DNA from: Lytechinus pictus
Lineage: Eukaryota; Echinodermata; Echinoidea; Temnopleuroida; Toxopneustidae
Assembly: GCF_037042905.1 (NCBI RefSeq)
Contig: NC_087254.1
Span: 11,641,103-11,705,102, forward strand
Length of the DNA: 64,000 nucleotides
Direction of reading: 5' to 3'
Shown here: in pieces, positions 24,198 to 35,935 of the stretch
Numbering within the stretch: position 1 is the stretch's first letter
Layout: each line of letters starts with the position of its first letter
Made by a program: the position numbers and the translations under genes
Notes under the pieces: model-generated
Database searches by the model: none
Seen by the model: the letters and a program-made list of their open reading frames with translations, nothing else
What the model was told of the DNA's origin: nothing

Positions 24198-25005
24198 ATG
24201 GCCGATTACCAACGTGCTGATGAAAATGTGTCATTGGACATGTTGGATGCGGGAAGCCCACAGACAGATCGAAATCAGGTATGTGTATTGCAGATTATTG
24301 ATGTGAATTGCTCCTGAATTGCTTCGCATTAGTCTTTTTTTTAAAGCCTACACTCTAAATTACACGGATTTAAAATAAGTCTAGATGGATTGTAGTTAGG
24401 GACCAATCGATTTCTGGATTTTGTTTTAATCCTAAAGACTTAAATTTAAATCTCAAATGATTTAAATTTAAATTAAATTTAAATCTTTCGAGATTTAAAA
24501 AAGGAATCTGAAGGATTCAATTAAATCCGGAATTCGATTGGTCCCTAACTACAGTCCATGTGGACTAATTTTAAATCCCTGTAATTTAGAGTGTACAGAT
24601 GAACAAACTTTTGACACGCGGTGTTTTTTTGTTCAGTCTCCACCCCCCCCCCCCCCCTCTCTCTCTCGATCACACACACTCTCTCTCTCACTCTCAATCT
24701 CATGTGTTGAAGCATGGACCAAACTATAAGAATTGTTAAATTGAATCAGTGGCGAATCGGGGGGTGGGACACATCCGGCCCGTGCCCCCCCCCCCCCCTT
24801 GAGAGCCTTAGTCAATATTTTTAATGCAAATATGTCGTTCATACACCAGTGTGCCCCCACCCTTTTGAGAGTCACAGAAATGTACCTCCCCCTTGGAAAA
24901 TCCCGGATCCGCCCCAAAAGTGAATGTAACCCTCGATACCAATGACAGGTAGGCCCTATAAACAAAAACAGCAGCCAAAAAAAAGAATCCTGGCAATTGT
25001 GGGTC

Positions 25006-25063
<58 letters not shown>

Positions 25064-25070
25064 AGGGAGG

Positions 25071-25117
<47 letters not shown>

Positions 25118-25251
25118 AGCTTTGGCAACTCTTTTATTTAAATATTTTGTAAAAGAAATTGATGAAGAGAACAATGGTAGGCGCGGCTTACATCAAGGTT
25201 CCCCAGAGCTGTCATCTCTTTGAAAATATTGGTGATGCCGAAAAAAAATAT

Positions 25252-25304
<53 letters not shown>

Positions 25305-25356
25305 TCATTAACAAATCTCCCCTTTGACATTGAATATATATAATCTCCCCTTTGAC

Positions 25357-25434
<78 letters not shown>

Positions 25435-27922
25435 GTCAAAGGGGAGATTTGTTAATGAGTAACATCACTAAATCTAGGTCGCATTGTAAATAGGAGTATA
25501 ACCATAGTATTATGGACAATATTCGGTAGAGGGAACTTTTCATGCGTCGAAATTATTGGAACCACAGAAAATGTTCGACCTGGGAGAAATTAATATCGAC
25601 TTAGATGAGGTATATAACATATCTTTTTGCATAAGCTGGGTCCCTTTGCATAAAATTTAACATCATGGTAACTTTGCCATCAAGTGGTAACTTGCATGGA
25701 ATCCTTGATTATGATTGGCTGTTGGACCATGTTACCATGGTAGTTAACATTGGAATGCAAAGTTACCATAATAGAGTAACTTGTATATATGCAACGGGGC
25801 CCTGGTGTAAACAATTTCTTCGACTTGTGCGGATGTTCGACTTATATATTTTACTTGTATAAATATCACTTGTTCTTCATGTAGAATGACACTTCTCTCA
25901 CGGACAGGATTGTCAAAACTTTCAAAGATGAAATCACAGCAAGCACCAAGAACAACGCATCGCAACTATTCATGACGATCACATCCGGGATGTTTGTTGT
26001 CATGACGACCCCCGAAGATGGCGCCGTGTACTATTTGTCCGTCATTCTCAGTTCTCTCGTTTTTATCAATGTTATTGTGCTGCTCATCTTGATTTTGGTC
26101 CGAAAAAGGGTGCGTATGGACGGAAACAATTTTTCTTGCACAAAAATCATGACCCCCCCCCCTTCCCTCAGCCGAGGCCTAGCTAGACCCCTATGTTTTT
26201 ATTAGTCCCAATTAATTGTGCTGTACCATCAATCCATGGAGGTCCTTTTTTTGTAATACATGATCAAATTACCACTATCGAATCTCTACCTTGATGATCA
26301 AATAGGTTGTATGATGATAATCATGTTCACGACCTTCAATTCAATTATTTTTATTGTCATGTTCAATTAAAAAACGCAAAAATAGTCATCAGACCCTTAA
26401 TAACAAAAAAGTGCATCGGAACAAAGAATAATCAATCACAAACTATAAATACATCAAAATAATACATGCATGTAAATATAAATATATTAATAAAATAAAT
26501 ATACCCTGTTTGCATGCTTGGGCACCAACAACACGACATCAACCACAGACCCATTGTATGAAACAAAAGTGTCACCCGCAGTGGAACCATGTAGTCTTAA
26601 AGGGATGGTCCAGGCTGAAAATATGTATATCTTAATACATAGAGTAGAATTCACTGAGCAAAATGCCGAAAATTTCATCAAAATCAGATAACAAATAATA
26701 AAGTTATTGAAGTTCAAGGTTAAGCAATATTTTGTGAAAACAGTCGTCATGAATATTCATTAGGTTGGCTGATGATGTCACATCCCCACTTTCCGTTTTC
26801 TTATGTTATTACATAAAATCATATTTTTTTCATTATTTCATACTTGTGTGAATAATATGTCTCCCTTATAATGAAATAAGTTGCAGCAATAAATATCTAA
26901 TGCACTAAATCAGCTGTCTATCAAATTTTTCTAGTTCTTGGAGGAAGATATTTGAATAAACCTAATTTCATATAATAAAACACAAAAGAACAAGTGGGGA
27001 TGTGACATTATCAGCCCACCTAATGAATATTTATGACGATTTTAAACTTCAATAACTTTGTTATTTGTTATCCGACTTTGATGAAATTTTCGGCATTTTG
27101 CTCAGTGAATTCTACTCTATTTATTAAGCTATAAATACTTTCAGCCCGGACGGACCATCCCTTTAAGGTGAGTACTCAAGCACGCAAACAGGCACTGGAA
27201 GCTATTACATGGATACATGCATAAATCAAATTAAATCTCAGAGCTGCCTACCTTTAAAAGTATAGATCCAGAGCTGTCTTCGTCTTCAGACGAATTCACC
27301 ACTGCCATTAGTATACCTATTAGTATTGTATGTTAACACAGTTACATGTATTTGCCCTCCAAAGAGTAAAAATTAAGGTCATAAACATAATGGCATAAAT
27401 TACCATGATCATTTTAATAAATATGACTTTCCTTACTAGATGGCAGCTCTAAAGTGTTTTCTGTACCTAACGGGGTATATGATATTGCAAATTCCAGATA
27501 ATTTGTCAAAATTCCATTATTGTTATCATTAAGAAGTAGAAGAAGAAGAAGACAAAGAAGAAGAAGAAAACAAGAAGGGCAAATAATAATGAACAATGGT
27601 AACAAGTGGATTTAAAACAATCGTGAAATAATCATTTATTTTGACATAATTATACTTTGCTCTTTGTTATTATTAGCGTTTCAAGCCCAGAGAAGGACAA
27701 TGCTCAGTCGAAACAATGAGGAAGGCACGCAAGCTCCAAAAGGTATATCACTGGCTCAGCATCTCGCTGGTGGTATTCCAGACCCTGTTCATGATCGTGA
27801 CGGGGGTTAGTGTGAGTCGTGTCACCCAGGAAGGGGATGGTCACAATATAACAACAACGGTCGCCATGGCAACGACCAGCACGGTCAGCGAGTACGCCGT
27901 GAATAACACGTTAACCCCATAA
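24198..27922 (+). CDS. Ninjurin-like two-pass membrane protein, three exons
   Basis: Exons 24198-24278, 25885-26109 and 27677-27922 join in phase 0 at consensus sites (cag/gtatgt, gtag/aat, agg/gtgcgt, ttag/cgt), giving 183 residues. Residues 1-27 are an acidic, non-membrane head. Residues near 40-62 form an amphipathic segment with the NASQL motif found in ninjurins. Two hydrophobic helices follow, [20 protein letters not shown] and [19 protein letters not shown], separated by a basic linker. The tail is Thr-rich with NIT and NNT glycosylation sequons. Human NINJ1 (152 residues) is a plasma-membrane protein that oligomerises to rupture the membrane in lytic cell death and was first described in adhesion. 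The family match rests on motif, order and size; a divergent two-pass protein is the alternative. Confidence 0.72.
24349..24595. mobile_element. Fold-back MITE in intron 1, TA flanked
   Basis: The ends tacactctaaattacacgg and ccctgtaatttagagtgta are inverse partners. The arms also match further in (ttagggaccaatcgat / tcgattggtccctaac). The centre is rich in atttaaat. It can form one long hairpin in the unspliced transcript. Confidence 0.85.
24747..24917. mobile_element. hAT-type MITE with poly-C, 8-bp duplication
   Basis: It starts cagtggcgaatcgggg and ends ggatccgccccaa. The flanks are aattgaat (24739-24746) and aagtgaat (24918-24925), 7 of 8 matching. Two poly-C runs are inside. It is the same family as 14374-14623. 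Confidence 0.75.
25013..25113. repeat. (TA)n-(TG)n-(TA)n microsatellite
   Basis: Alternating purine-pyrimidine runs tata, tgtgtg and tata follow one another. Translations across it are artefacts. Confidence 0.9.
25302..25462. repeat. Inverted repeat around a long (TA)n tract
   Basis: The left arm tactcattaacaaatctccc plus ctttgacattgaata is repeated in inverse at 25428-25462. Between them lie a partial direct second copy of the arm (tctcccctttgacattga near 25343) and a (TA)n tract of about 80 bp. A further (TA)n abuts the left arm. This structure lies in intron 1 of the ninjurin-like gene. Confidence 0.9.
25636..25803. repeat. Dispersed fold-back repeat with central CCATGG
   Basis: The block has gattatgattggctgttg and ttaccatggtag at its middle and inverse-related ends gggtccctttgcat and atgcaacggggccct. 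Related copies are at 28412-28575 and 63132-63274. It lies immediately before exon 2 of the ninjurin-like gene. Confidence 0.6.
26330..26500 (-). mobile_element. Probable LINE 3' tail, minus strand
   Basis: The attcaattatttttattgtc start and following A-rich sequence resemble the reverse complement of a LINE 3' end, as at 35940. No coding part remains, so confidence is low. Confidence 0.35.
26597..27166. mobile_element. Fold-back MITE in intron 2, TTAA flanked
   Basis: The ends ttaaagggatggtcc and ggaccatccctttaa are inverse, with TTAA at both borders. Arms of about 190 bp match well and include catcaaaatcagataaca and its inverse. Both arms carry a tgatgtcacatcccc/ggggatgtgacatta block. Non-coding. 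Confidence 0.85.
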
Positions 27923-28411
27923 AGCCTCGTTGCAACTTTTTTCCATTTTCTTACACTTCTTTTACATTATAACTTTTGCATAATATTATGTTTCCGAATG
28001 CCGCTCTGTGCTATTAAAAGGGGTTTTGAAAGATTTTTTTCTTTTTATTCGAATATTTCTTTATTATCATTAATAATAATAATAATGATAATAATATGTC
28101 CATTTATGTAGCGCAGTTACTATATGTGCATATACTCAACTGCGCTTTGATACTTGGTATCATATTATTATTCATAAAAATTATTCATACCTTGAAGGAA
28201 ATACATCCATGTTCGGGCCGCATATTTATTTTGTTTTAGGCATTTTGGGGGTCAGTCAGTGACATGCATGCAGTGGTGAATCCCAAGCTCATATATATTT
28301 TTTTTATTTGTATCAGTACTTGCACCACAAACACAAGAGGGCGCAGAGGCCCGTCCCACTGCCTTGGCCGAGTGTCCTTATAGGCGCCTGACCCCACACT
28401 TGAAATTCCAG
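27923..28411. other. 3' flank of the ninjurin-like gene with SINE-like fragment
   Basis: The first 150 bases are probably 3' UTR; no canonical poly(A) signal was convincing. At 28075-28175 the phrases tagcgcagttactatatgtg and actgcgctttgata resemble SINE tails. No further gene. Confidence 0.4.
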
Positions 28412-28600
28412 GGGCCAGTTTCATAAAGCCTTATCACTGACGTATCTTGCCATTATTATAACTTCCATAGAAACCTTGATTGTGATTGACAGCTGAACCC
28501 TGTTACCATGGTGCTTGTCATAATAATGGCAAAGTTACAATAGTAGTAACTCTAAGAAACGTGCACCTGGGTTCGATTCGCGGCGTGGCGCTTTATGTCA
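28412..28600. repeat. Dispersed CCATGG fold-back repeat next to tRNA-like fragment
   Basis: It contains ttgattgtgattgacagctg and gttaccatggtgc, as in copies at 25636 and 63132. Directly after it, gggttcgattcgcgg looks like a tRNA T-arm (box B) with no tRNA body. This may be the edge of a tRNA-derived SINE. Confidence 0.5.
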
Positions 28601-29507
28601 TAGAGCAAGGCGTTTTATCTGCGTACATGATATACATCGCTTTTTTTTTTCTTGAATCAAATGTATGTAAATAATCTGGGCAGTACTGATATAAATCATT
28701 AATGTGTGCATGGGTTACCGAAAAAATAGGAAATATGTTTGAAAATGGGAGTAGAAAGGTGTGTTAAAAAAAGGCTGATTACTTTTTTGGGGGGGATTTT
28801 TTTTTCTGCTTGTCAAAAAAAATGACCAGATAGGCAAAAGTGACATATTTCTTCTTTTTTGTTTGCTGTTGTATTTGTAGTTTTTATTTTTGCTCCTCTT
28901 CTAAGAAGTCTAGGTTTCACCACCACATGCATGACGGTTCCTATAATTTGTGTGCTGTAAACAAATTTATTATCTACCCTGTTAGTTATCTCACTGTGGG
29001 GATGGGGGCGTTACAAAAACAACAATTTGCCGATCACAGTATTACATTAATTATTACTAACCCCTCTATTGAGACATGTTATCATTAATATAACAGTTCA
29101 ACTGTATGCCTTTTTCGTCTGTCTGTGTCATAATGGTCGATTCTAATGACGGGGAGATTGGGACGATTTTATGTTTTTTCACTACGACTTTTCGGTCTTT
29201 TTATATTTCCGTGCCGACTTTAACTTGTATTTTGTTCTAGGACCCGCCTCAATATTCGTCAAAAAGGGATAAATTTTGTTGCCCATGCTGGGCTTCGTAC
29301 CCACAACCTTGCGCAAGGATTATCCCATTGCGCCACGCTGAAGAGTTGCTCGCGTCGTTGTCATTGTTTGTCGTCTTTGAATTGATGAACCCTGACCTGA
29401 AGCCAGGAAAATGTATCAGAAAAATAATTTAGCTGACGGGGGGGGGGGGGGCTGAACATACTCTGACTCACTGCCTTCTGATGTATTCATCTATAAAGTA
29501 CCCATTT
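28601..29507. other. Intergenic; degenerate tRNA-like segment
   Basis: No gene. On the minus strand at 29280-29342, tggcgcaatgggataatcc then gtgggtacgaagccc resemble tRNA boxes A and B but with mismatches, so a decayed SINE is likelier than a tRNA gene. Poly-T and poly-G runs occur at 28780-28810 and 29438-29450. Confidence 0.4.
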
Positions 29508-29681
29508 TACACTGTAAAAAATGAAGTGCTAATATAGCACTTACAGTGCTTGTATAGTGACTGCACTACGATACGAGTGCTAATTTTCTAGTTTAAATTT
29601 GAACTAGAAAATCAGCACTCGTAGTGCAGTCACAATACAAGCACTGTAAGTGCTATATTAGCACTTCATTTTTACAGTGTA
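29508..29681. mobile_element. Near-perfect 174-bp hairpin MITE, TA flanked
   Basis: The two halves are almost exact inverse copies: ttacactgtaaaaaatgaag / cttcatttttacagtgta at the ends and tctagtttaaatttgaacta at the tip. TA borders both sides. The RNA would fold into a single long stem with very few mismatches. Confidence 0.9.
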
Positions 29682-30226
29682 GATTACGTTGATTTTAAAG
29701 TAATCTTCATCGGCTTTAAATGATGACCATTCGAACACTAGATGTAGATTTCTTTTGGCTTTCTCAAGCCAATATAGGCTACGAATTTTACTGAAAATGC
29801 CAGAGCTGAAAATTTGATCGTCAATATTGAAAATACATTTTCATGAAACAACCCCCTGCCCGAGGGTATTAGGGCGAGATATGACAGCAATCGTCTTTCA
29901 AGTTATTTCTTCCATGTAGGCCCAGGATTATTTGGACCAGGGACCGACATAGTGCCTTTTTTATAGTTATGAGATCGATTGGTCACATTTACTGACGCAT
30001 TTTTACATATATTCTAGAATATATAATCTGTTGCATGATGATTAGTGAACCGAAAATAGAAAGAAAAGGAATAACTTGTGATATTGATATTGTGTTTTTA
30101 CATATCAGTAGTCTATGTATACATTATTTGCCCATTTGCAGTGAAGTGGGAAATGTATTATTCTTGTACAAATAGGAGGGGAGATGTGTGGGGTTGTGTG
30201 TGTGTTTATGTATTGTTAAATTTATG

Positions 30227-30473
30227 TACACTCTAAAAGATATTGGGTAAAAGTGCTCCATGAGGATAAATATGTGTCCAACCAACATTGGGCATTTCTT
30301 TTGGGCATCTTTATAGTGTGATGAAAATTTTGCCCATTCTAAAGTAATTGCTTATTTGTCAACCTTACTGGACAATACGCTTCCCGCATTGGGTAAAATA
30401 CTGCCCAAAATTGGTTCGACACATAATTACCCTCGTGGTGGTAAAAATGTTATCCAATATTTTTTACAGTGTA
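30227..30473. mobile_element. MITE, TA flanked
   Basis: The ends tacactctaaaagatattgg and ccaatattttttacagtgta are inverse partners. The body has repeated ttgggta / tgcccaa words. The terminus resembles the MITEs at 24349 and 29508, suggesting a common transposase. Confidence 0.75.
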
Positions 30474-30559
30474 CAAGTATTTTTTATCAGTAAGAGATTT
30501 TTGTCCAGTATACTGTCATGTATTAATAAGCTGCTGAATATCATAGCACATTTTCTGCC

Positions 30560-31430
30560 AGAGCTATTAAAATCTAATGTTTTTACATCATACTTTGTTG
30601 AACTGAATAAAACATATATATTTATACGGATATACCATTTCATAATGTTGGGCTGAAAGGAAAATATTAATGAATTCTAATGAAGCTCACATTCCTGCCT
30701 TAATTCCATTCGCCAATGTTTTTAAAATATAAAATTTCAAGCTTTAAATGAAACATATCTGTTCGTATATTCCTTCATTATATTGCACTGAAAATATGCC
30801 TTAAAAGATGAATATATTTATAAGTTTTCATGTAGCCCATATTCGTGCATTATTGATTTATAGGCTTATTCATTTCTACACTTAATGGAGCATATCTGTT
30901 TGTATATACCATTTCACAATATTGCACTAAAAATACAATGCATTGAAAAGTAATTGATTCATGAATTTCTATGGAGCTCACATTCCTGCGGCCTTAAATT
31001 GACTGGCCAGTATTTTTAAATCAAATATTTTTAAACTCAAACGAAACTTTCCTGGGCGCATTCCTTTTACACTGAAAGTAATGTATTAGTGAATTTTCCA
31101 TAGCTCACATTCCTGCCTTTATTAATTTCGTTCCCCAATATTTCTATAAAAAATATACATTTTTAAACTTAAATGAAACATCTCTGTTCTTATAGGCTTC
31201 ATAATGTACTGTTACTTTAATATACTTTTAAACATGTAATGTTATATTTTAATGAATTTCGATGCAGCTCTCATTCCTGCCTTTATTCATTCCATTCACC
31301 AATATTTTCAAGTTTTTTATTTCTAAACTGAAAATTATATTTTCATATCACGATTTTGGACTACAACTACTTTCATGTAGCTCACATTCTCGGTTTAGTT
31401 AATTTTACTCCAAAATATCTATACACTCTG
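30560..31430 (+). repeat. Diverged tandem repeat, units of about 110-170 bp
   Basis: The phrase agctcacattcctgcc or a close variant recurs near 30684, 30838, 30974, 31102, 31265 and 31376. Between them are aaatgaaacatatctgtt, ttataggc and atattgcact. Units are strongly diverged, so this is an old satellite-like array. No open frame follows it. Confidence 0.65.
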
Positions 31431-32830
31431 CATTATGGGTGCAATTGAAAGCTTTGATGTTGTTGCTTTTGTTTGTTTGTTTGTCATGTGTATCTCAAAG
31501 TATCGCAAAGTGATATTCTTCCTTTAGGTTCCTGAAAGGGTTCATGAAAAGTTTTTAACCTTTAAGTTTTTTCTGGACGTGAGCAGAACGTCCATGGAGC
31601 GTAACTATATACCAACCAATGTTATCAACAGGTTTTCTGCAGTCAGGAACGTTAAAAATGGTTTTTAATTACTGGTTCCGTAAACGTTAAAAAACTGTTT
31701 AATTAACGTTTATTAAAACGCATTAATACGTCGAAAACCTTTCACAGACGGACATTCTTGAAATGTTTGAGATTTGAGTTTTGAGTTTTATTCATTTCCG
31801 CTCACAAAATACAAGAAAAGACAAAGTAAATAACAAAGCTATTAATAGAACGGAGGTCTTACCAATGAACTTGTTTGGGAGGTAAGCTAGCCCCTAGCCC
31901 ATGTAATCTATTTTCAAAATGTGTTGACAAAACGTCCACATTTTCAGAAAACGTCAAATTGTTAGTTCGGATACTAATTCGCATCTAAGAATCTACCAGA
32001 ATTTTGATGGATATTGGCTATTTTTATCGGTGGAGGTCGGACGCGTATTCACCAGTAAATCTGTCACTTTGACCATCCTTTTTATGAGTGTAAGTGCGTT
32101 ATTGATTATATTAACTTTTGTACACTTTTTATATTATCCTATTAACAAAATTAAAACTTGTTTTGTCAAAGGCCTATTCATTGTACGGTTTATTTTTTGT
32201 TTAGACCAAGGCCTATACTTTGAAAGAGGAGGATGAGAAGAAGAAGAAGAGGGGGAGAAAAGGGATATGAAGAAGGGAAAGGGGAAGAGATGAAGAGCCT
32301 AGAGAGAGAATGAAGATGGAGTGATCGAAGCAGAGGGCAACCTCCCGTGATTTTTCAATTAGTAAAACAAAAAGCAAAAAAAAAAGAACAATAAGTACGG
32401 GAGCAAAAAGGAAAAGTCTGATTCGCGTAATGTGATTTAATTGATAATGAAAACGATGAAGCATCCCCCCCCCCCCCCCCCCACAAACACACAGACAAAA
32501 TATGTTGCCCCGTGTTGAGATGATTTTGTGTGCTTGTGTAATTGCATGGTGGTCGGTGGATATCAATCCGGACCTTTCGTTTGAGGACGCGCACGCTTAT
32601 TTACGACGTTAGTTGATTTTGGAAGAGACTTTTTGGGCCCGTCATCATGGTCGTCCTGCAATGCAAATTGTGTGACATGAGATTTTTTTTTCGTTTCGCA
32701 TCTGCGACGGAAACATTCAATATGCGTTTCGTGTGCAAAATTTTGGTTGCTACTATGGTAACAGCGATATATCTCATTGAGGACGACTTTCCAAAGCCAC
32801 ATTTGACTCCTCCTAGAGCTCGAGAGGCCG
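31431..32830. other. Intergenic, no gene recognised
   Basis: A possible LINE tail (gagttttattcatttccgctc) lies at 31775-31850. A purine-rich stretch at 32220-32300 and a poly-C run at 32465-32482 create artificial frames. No domain was found in any frame. Confidence 0.4.
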
Positions 32831-33140
32831 CCCGGGGGGCCCACTTCCATTGATTAGTGGATCCCAGGAGCGACCACGCGTAAAAGGGGACAGAGTGGGC
32901 AGGTACGTTACGTATAGGCCTATGTAACGTTATAAGGGTGTCAAAACGATGTTTAAAATGCTGACAAAAAAGGGATATCCAATACTTGTAGGGTTTCACA
33001 AGCCAAATTCTTGTTAAGAGATGCATTTTCATAATCTGGAAAAGAATTACTTCCCAGCTTGTTTAGGGTATTTTTCGAAACCCCATGGTCGTGCCTGGTA
33101 TCCACTCATTAATGGAAGTGGTCCCCCCGGAATTTGAATC
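32826..33140. mobile_element. Probable fold-back element
   Basis: The left part ccacttccattgattagtgg is the near inverse of ccactcattaatggaagtgg at the right. The outer parts ccgggggg/ccccccgg and inner gaccacg/cgtgcc also pair. No clear target duplication was found. Confidence 0.5.
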
Positions 33141-35935
33141 TAATCCCCATTTCTGGGGGAAGTAAAACATAATGCCCATTACATCGTGTGCGAGAGGCAT
33201 ATCGTTTGTGTAGAAGGAATAAACAAAAGAAACAAAAGAAACAAAAAGAAACGAGTTCAAATGTATTACATAATGGTGTGCACATATCAACTCACGCGAA
33301 ATGTTCGGCTGGAGAGGTTGATCTGACCCATGAAATCAATTGCCAGTGATACACCAATAATCCACATTAAATGTAATATCGATTCGATGGACTGTAATGA
33401 TCTATATCTAAGCCTTCATTCAGTAAGTTTTTCCTCACTCAATATGTACTCGATTTGTTTGAAAAACCACTTTCTTATCCATGTCATAATCTATTTTAGG
33501 TCTTCATTTCGAATATCTCAAACCATCAGTCGTAATATACATGCTATGTATGGTGCGAGTGTCGCAGAAAAGGATTTTGCACACGAAAAGCAGATCTGTA
33601 GGGCCTGTAACCCCCCTGTAACACAAAGTTTAGCATTGATTGTAGAGCAGTTTTCTACGTTTGATTCTATTGACTATAATGCACATTCAATCTTAAAAAT
33701 CAAGTGTATGATTAAGCGTTAACTTTTGTGTTAGGGGACCCTAATATTAGCGTCCGTGAGGATTGCGAAAGGTCCCAAATTGCCTTGAAACCAAGGCCTT
33801 TAAGTGATCCACTTTAATCTATTCAGACCCAAGTAAAGGTTGAATATAAAATAAGTGAGTGTTCAGCATAGAGATATATACATCTCTATGGTGTTCAGTC
33901 ACTGCACTCTATCCGGATGATCCGGCGTATATCAGCAAATCTTGAGCGCGAGCTAGCTCATTCAGACACTCACGTCACCGTACCCAGGGTCGAGGTTCTA
34001 ATCGGAGCTGAATCCGGAGTTATCTAGTATTCTACTTATCCGGTATGTTTATATGTGATTTTTCATGATTTGTTGTACGCTATCAGTAAGAAATTTGATA
34101 TATATCTTGAACTATCTTCGAAATTGCAAAGAATAGATCACAATCGCAGAATAAATCACAGATTTCATTATCGACCTGAGCAAGGCCAGGGCGCGGCAGG
34201 GGTCCCACTCGTTCAATATCATGTCGGTTAATACGCAATACGTGTGAGTGCATGGCCATGGAGGCATGCATCGATCGCGCCACTCGTTCTATTTTTTTTT
34301 GTTTTGAATAATATTTTATTTTCTTCCTCTTTCAAATCAATAAGTTTACAATCACAATTCATGTAAATAAAGATTCTTTGCATGTATACAAATTACAATC
34401 AATAAACAATCAAACAAATAAATCAACAATATCAATGAATGAGATTACAATTAAATATTTTTAAAAATGATTAGGCCTTAGGCCTAAGTTACAATTATTA
34501 ATACAAATGAAATTAAACTGCCAAATTTCTCTTCTATAACAATGTGAAAGCAGAGGGGAAAAACCCATATCAATCGACAAAAAAAAAAAAACATTGTAAA
34601 AGACACTCATTCAATGAACAAGGTTATGATATAACCCAGTGAAAAAAATACGCGGGGGTGGCGGGTGAAGTCGCCCTCGAAATCACCCAAAATCATGCTT
34701 TCGGGGGCGACATAAAATCTGAATGTCGCCCCCGAAATTATTGCCGAGTGATAACAACTCAACGACCCACTAGCGCCATATGCTCGAGCTCCGCTTACCA
34801 TTTAAAAATCATCCAAAATCCACACTCAAAATCATGAATAAGCCTTGAAAATAGCGAGGAGCGCAGTTTCAAATTCCGAAGTTGCGTCTTTTTTTCTGTA
34901 CCTCGTATTTCCACACACATGGTACCAGGTATGGAAAAAAAATGAACGCGACGGTCGGGAAACAGTTGCATGTATAGGGGTCCATTATGACTAAGTACTA
35001 CCATGTGCAATTTCTAATGCACATGTTTCCCCTACAGTTATCACAATTCTGTGATAAAATAATTCGAGTCTAGTAACCTATCATTGCCTTGGTGAGTTGT
35101 CATTCGGCTTTACTTTTCAAAACGGCCTATTAGCATCCAAAATAACTTACCTTATTTATTAATTATAACTTAAAAATCATTTGTTTTATTTTTCTCTGGG
35201 ATGTGGTAAATATCAGACAATAAATCATCAAATAAAGCTCCATCTATTTTACAAGGCCGGCAGCAGACGCACACATTGGCGCTTGGATTAGTTAGCCAGT
35301 CTGAGCTCTGTCTCTCTGCCAGAGTTCTGGGGGACAATTCGCTCAGTAAAGGCCTCAATGATGGTGATTTTCTGTTTCAGACAGAGTTTTAATTTCAGGT
35401 ATATTATTCAAAACTGCCAATAAAGTTTGATGATTTCTTCATTGTCATGTATATTTAAGTTCTTAATGAATACATTCTCACCAAATTTAGACTCCTTCAT
35501 AGAGAAATGCAATTTTCATGGAGATCTGCGTATTCAAAGAACTTCACGAAAAGTTAGGGTATGTGATAATGTGGGCCTTTATTACATGTACATGGCCGAG
35601 TACAGGGTATTGTACTGGAATAGACTGAGTAGAAATTACATATTGAATTCATTTATATCCAAGTCCAACTCACAGTCACACCCACACACACACACCCAAG
35701 ATTCTAAGCATGAAAAAAATAACTTAAAAAATCATACAATATTAAACAAAAAGTAATAATTCATTAATAAGTTAACAGGTAATCCTCAAAATACAAAAAA
35801 GTAGCATTCAAAAAGAGCCCTCGAAATGCAAAAAGTAGCCCCCGAAAGGTAGAAATGGAGCCCCCGAAATTTGACAAAAAAATTTAAAATGGAGCCCCCA
35901 TTTGGACAAATGCTTGATTTTTTACACTGTCAGTT
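33141..35935. other. Intergenic; fragments only
   Basis: No gene is supported. Sequences at 34660-34740 and 35820-35900 share gcccccgaaa words. The words cagtgaaaaaaata (34638) and atttttttacactg-like sequence (35920) may be ends of one 1.3-kb element. An A-rich block at 34300-34460 looks like a minus-strand LINE tail. A (ca)n tract lies at 35670-35695. Confidence 0.35.

Noticed and set aside
24808-25174. Open frames with poly-Tyr/Ile/His across 24.8-25.2 kb
   Set aside because: They arise from (TA)n and (TG)n microsatellites and a poly-C MITE.
32563-33032. Overlapping minus-strand frames of 95 and 143 codons
   Set aside because: They span a fold-back element and share no recognised domain; no consistent exon structure could be built.
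35170-35358. Minus-strand 62-codon frame with NVCVCCRPCKIDG
   Set aside because: It looked exon-like because of the Cys cluster, but no splice partner, no start context and no known domain was found.
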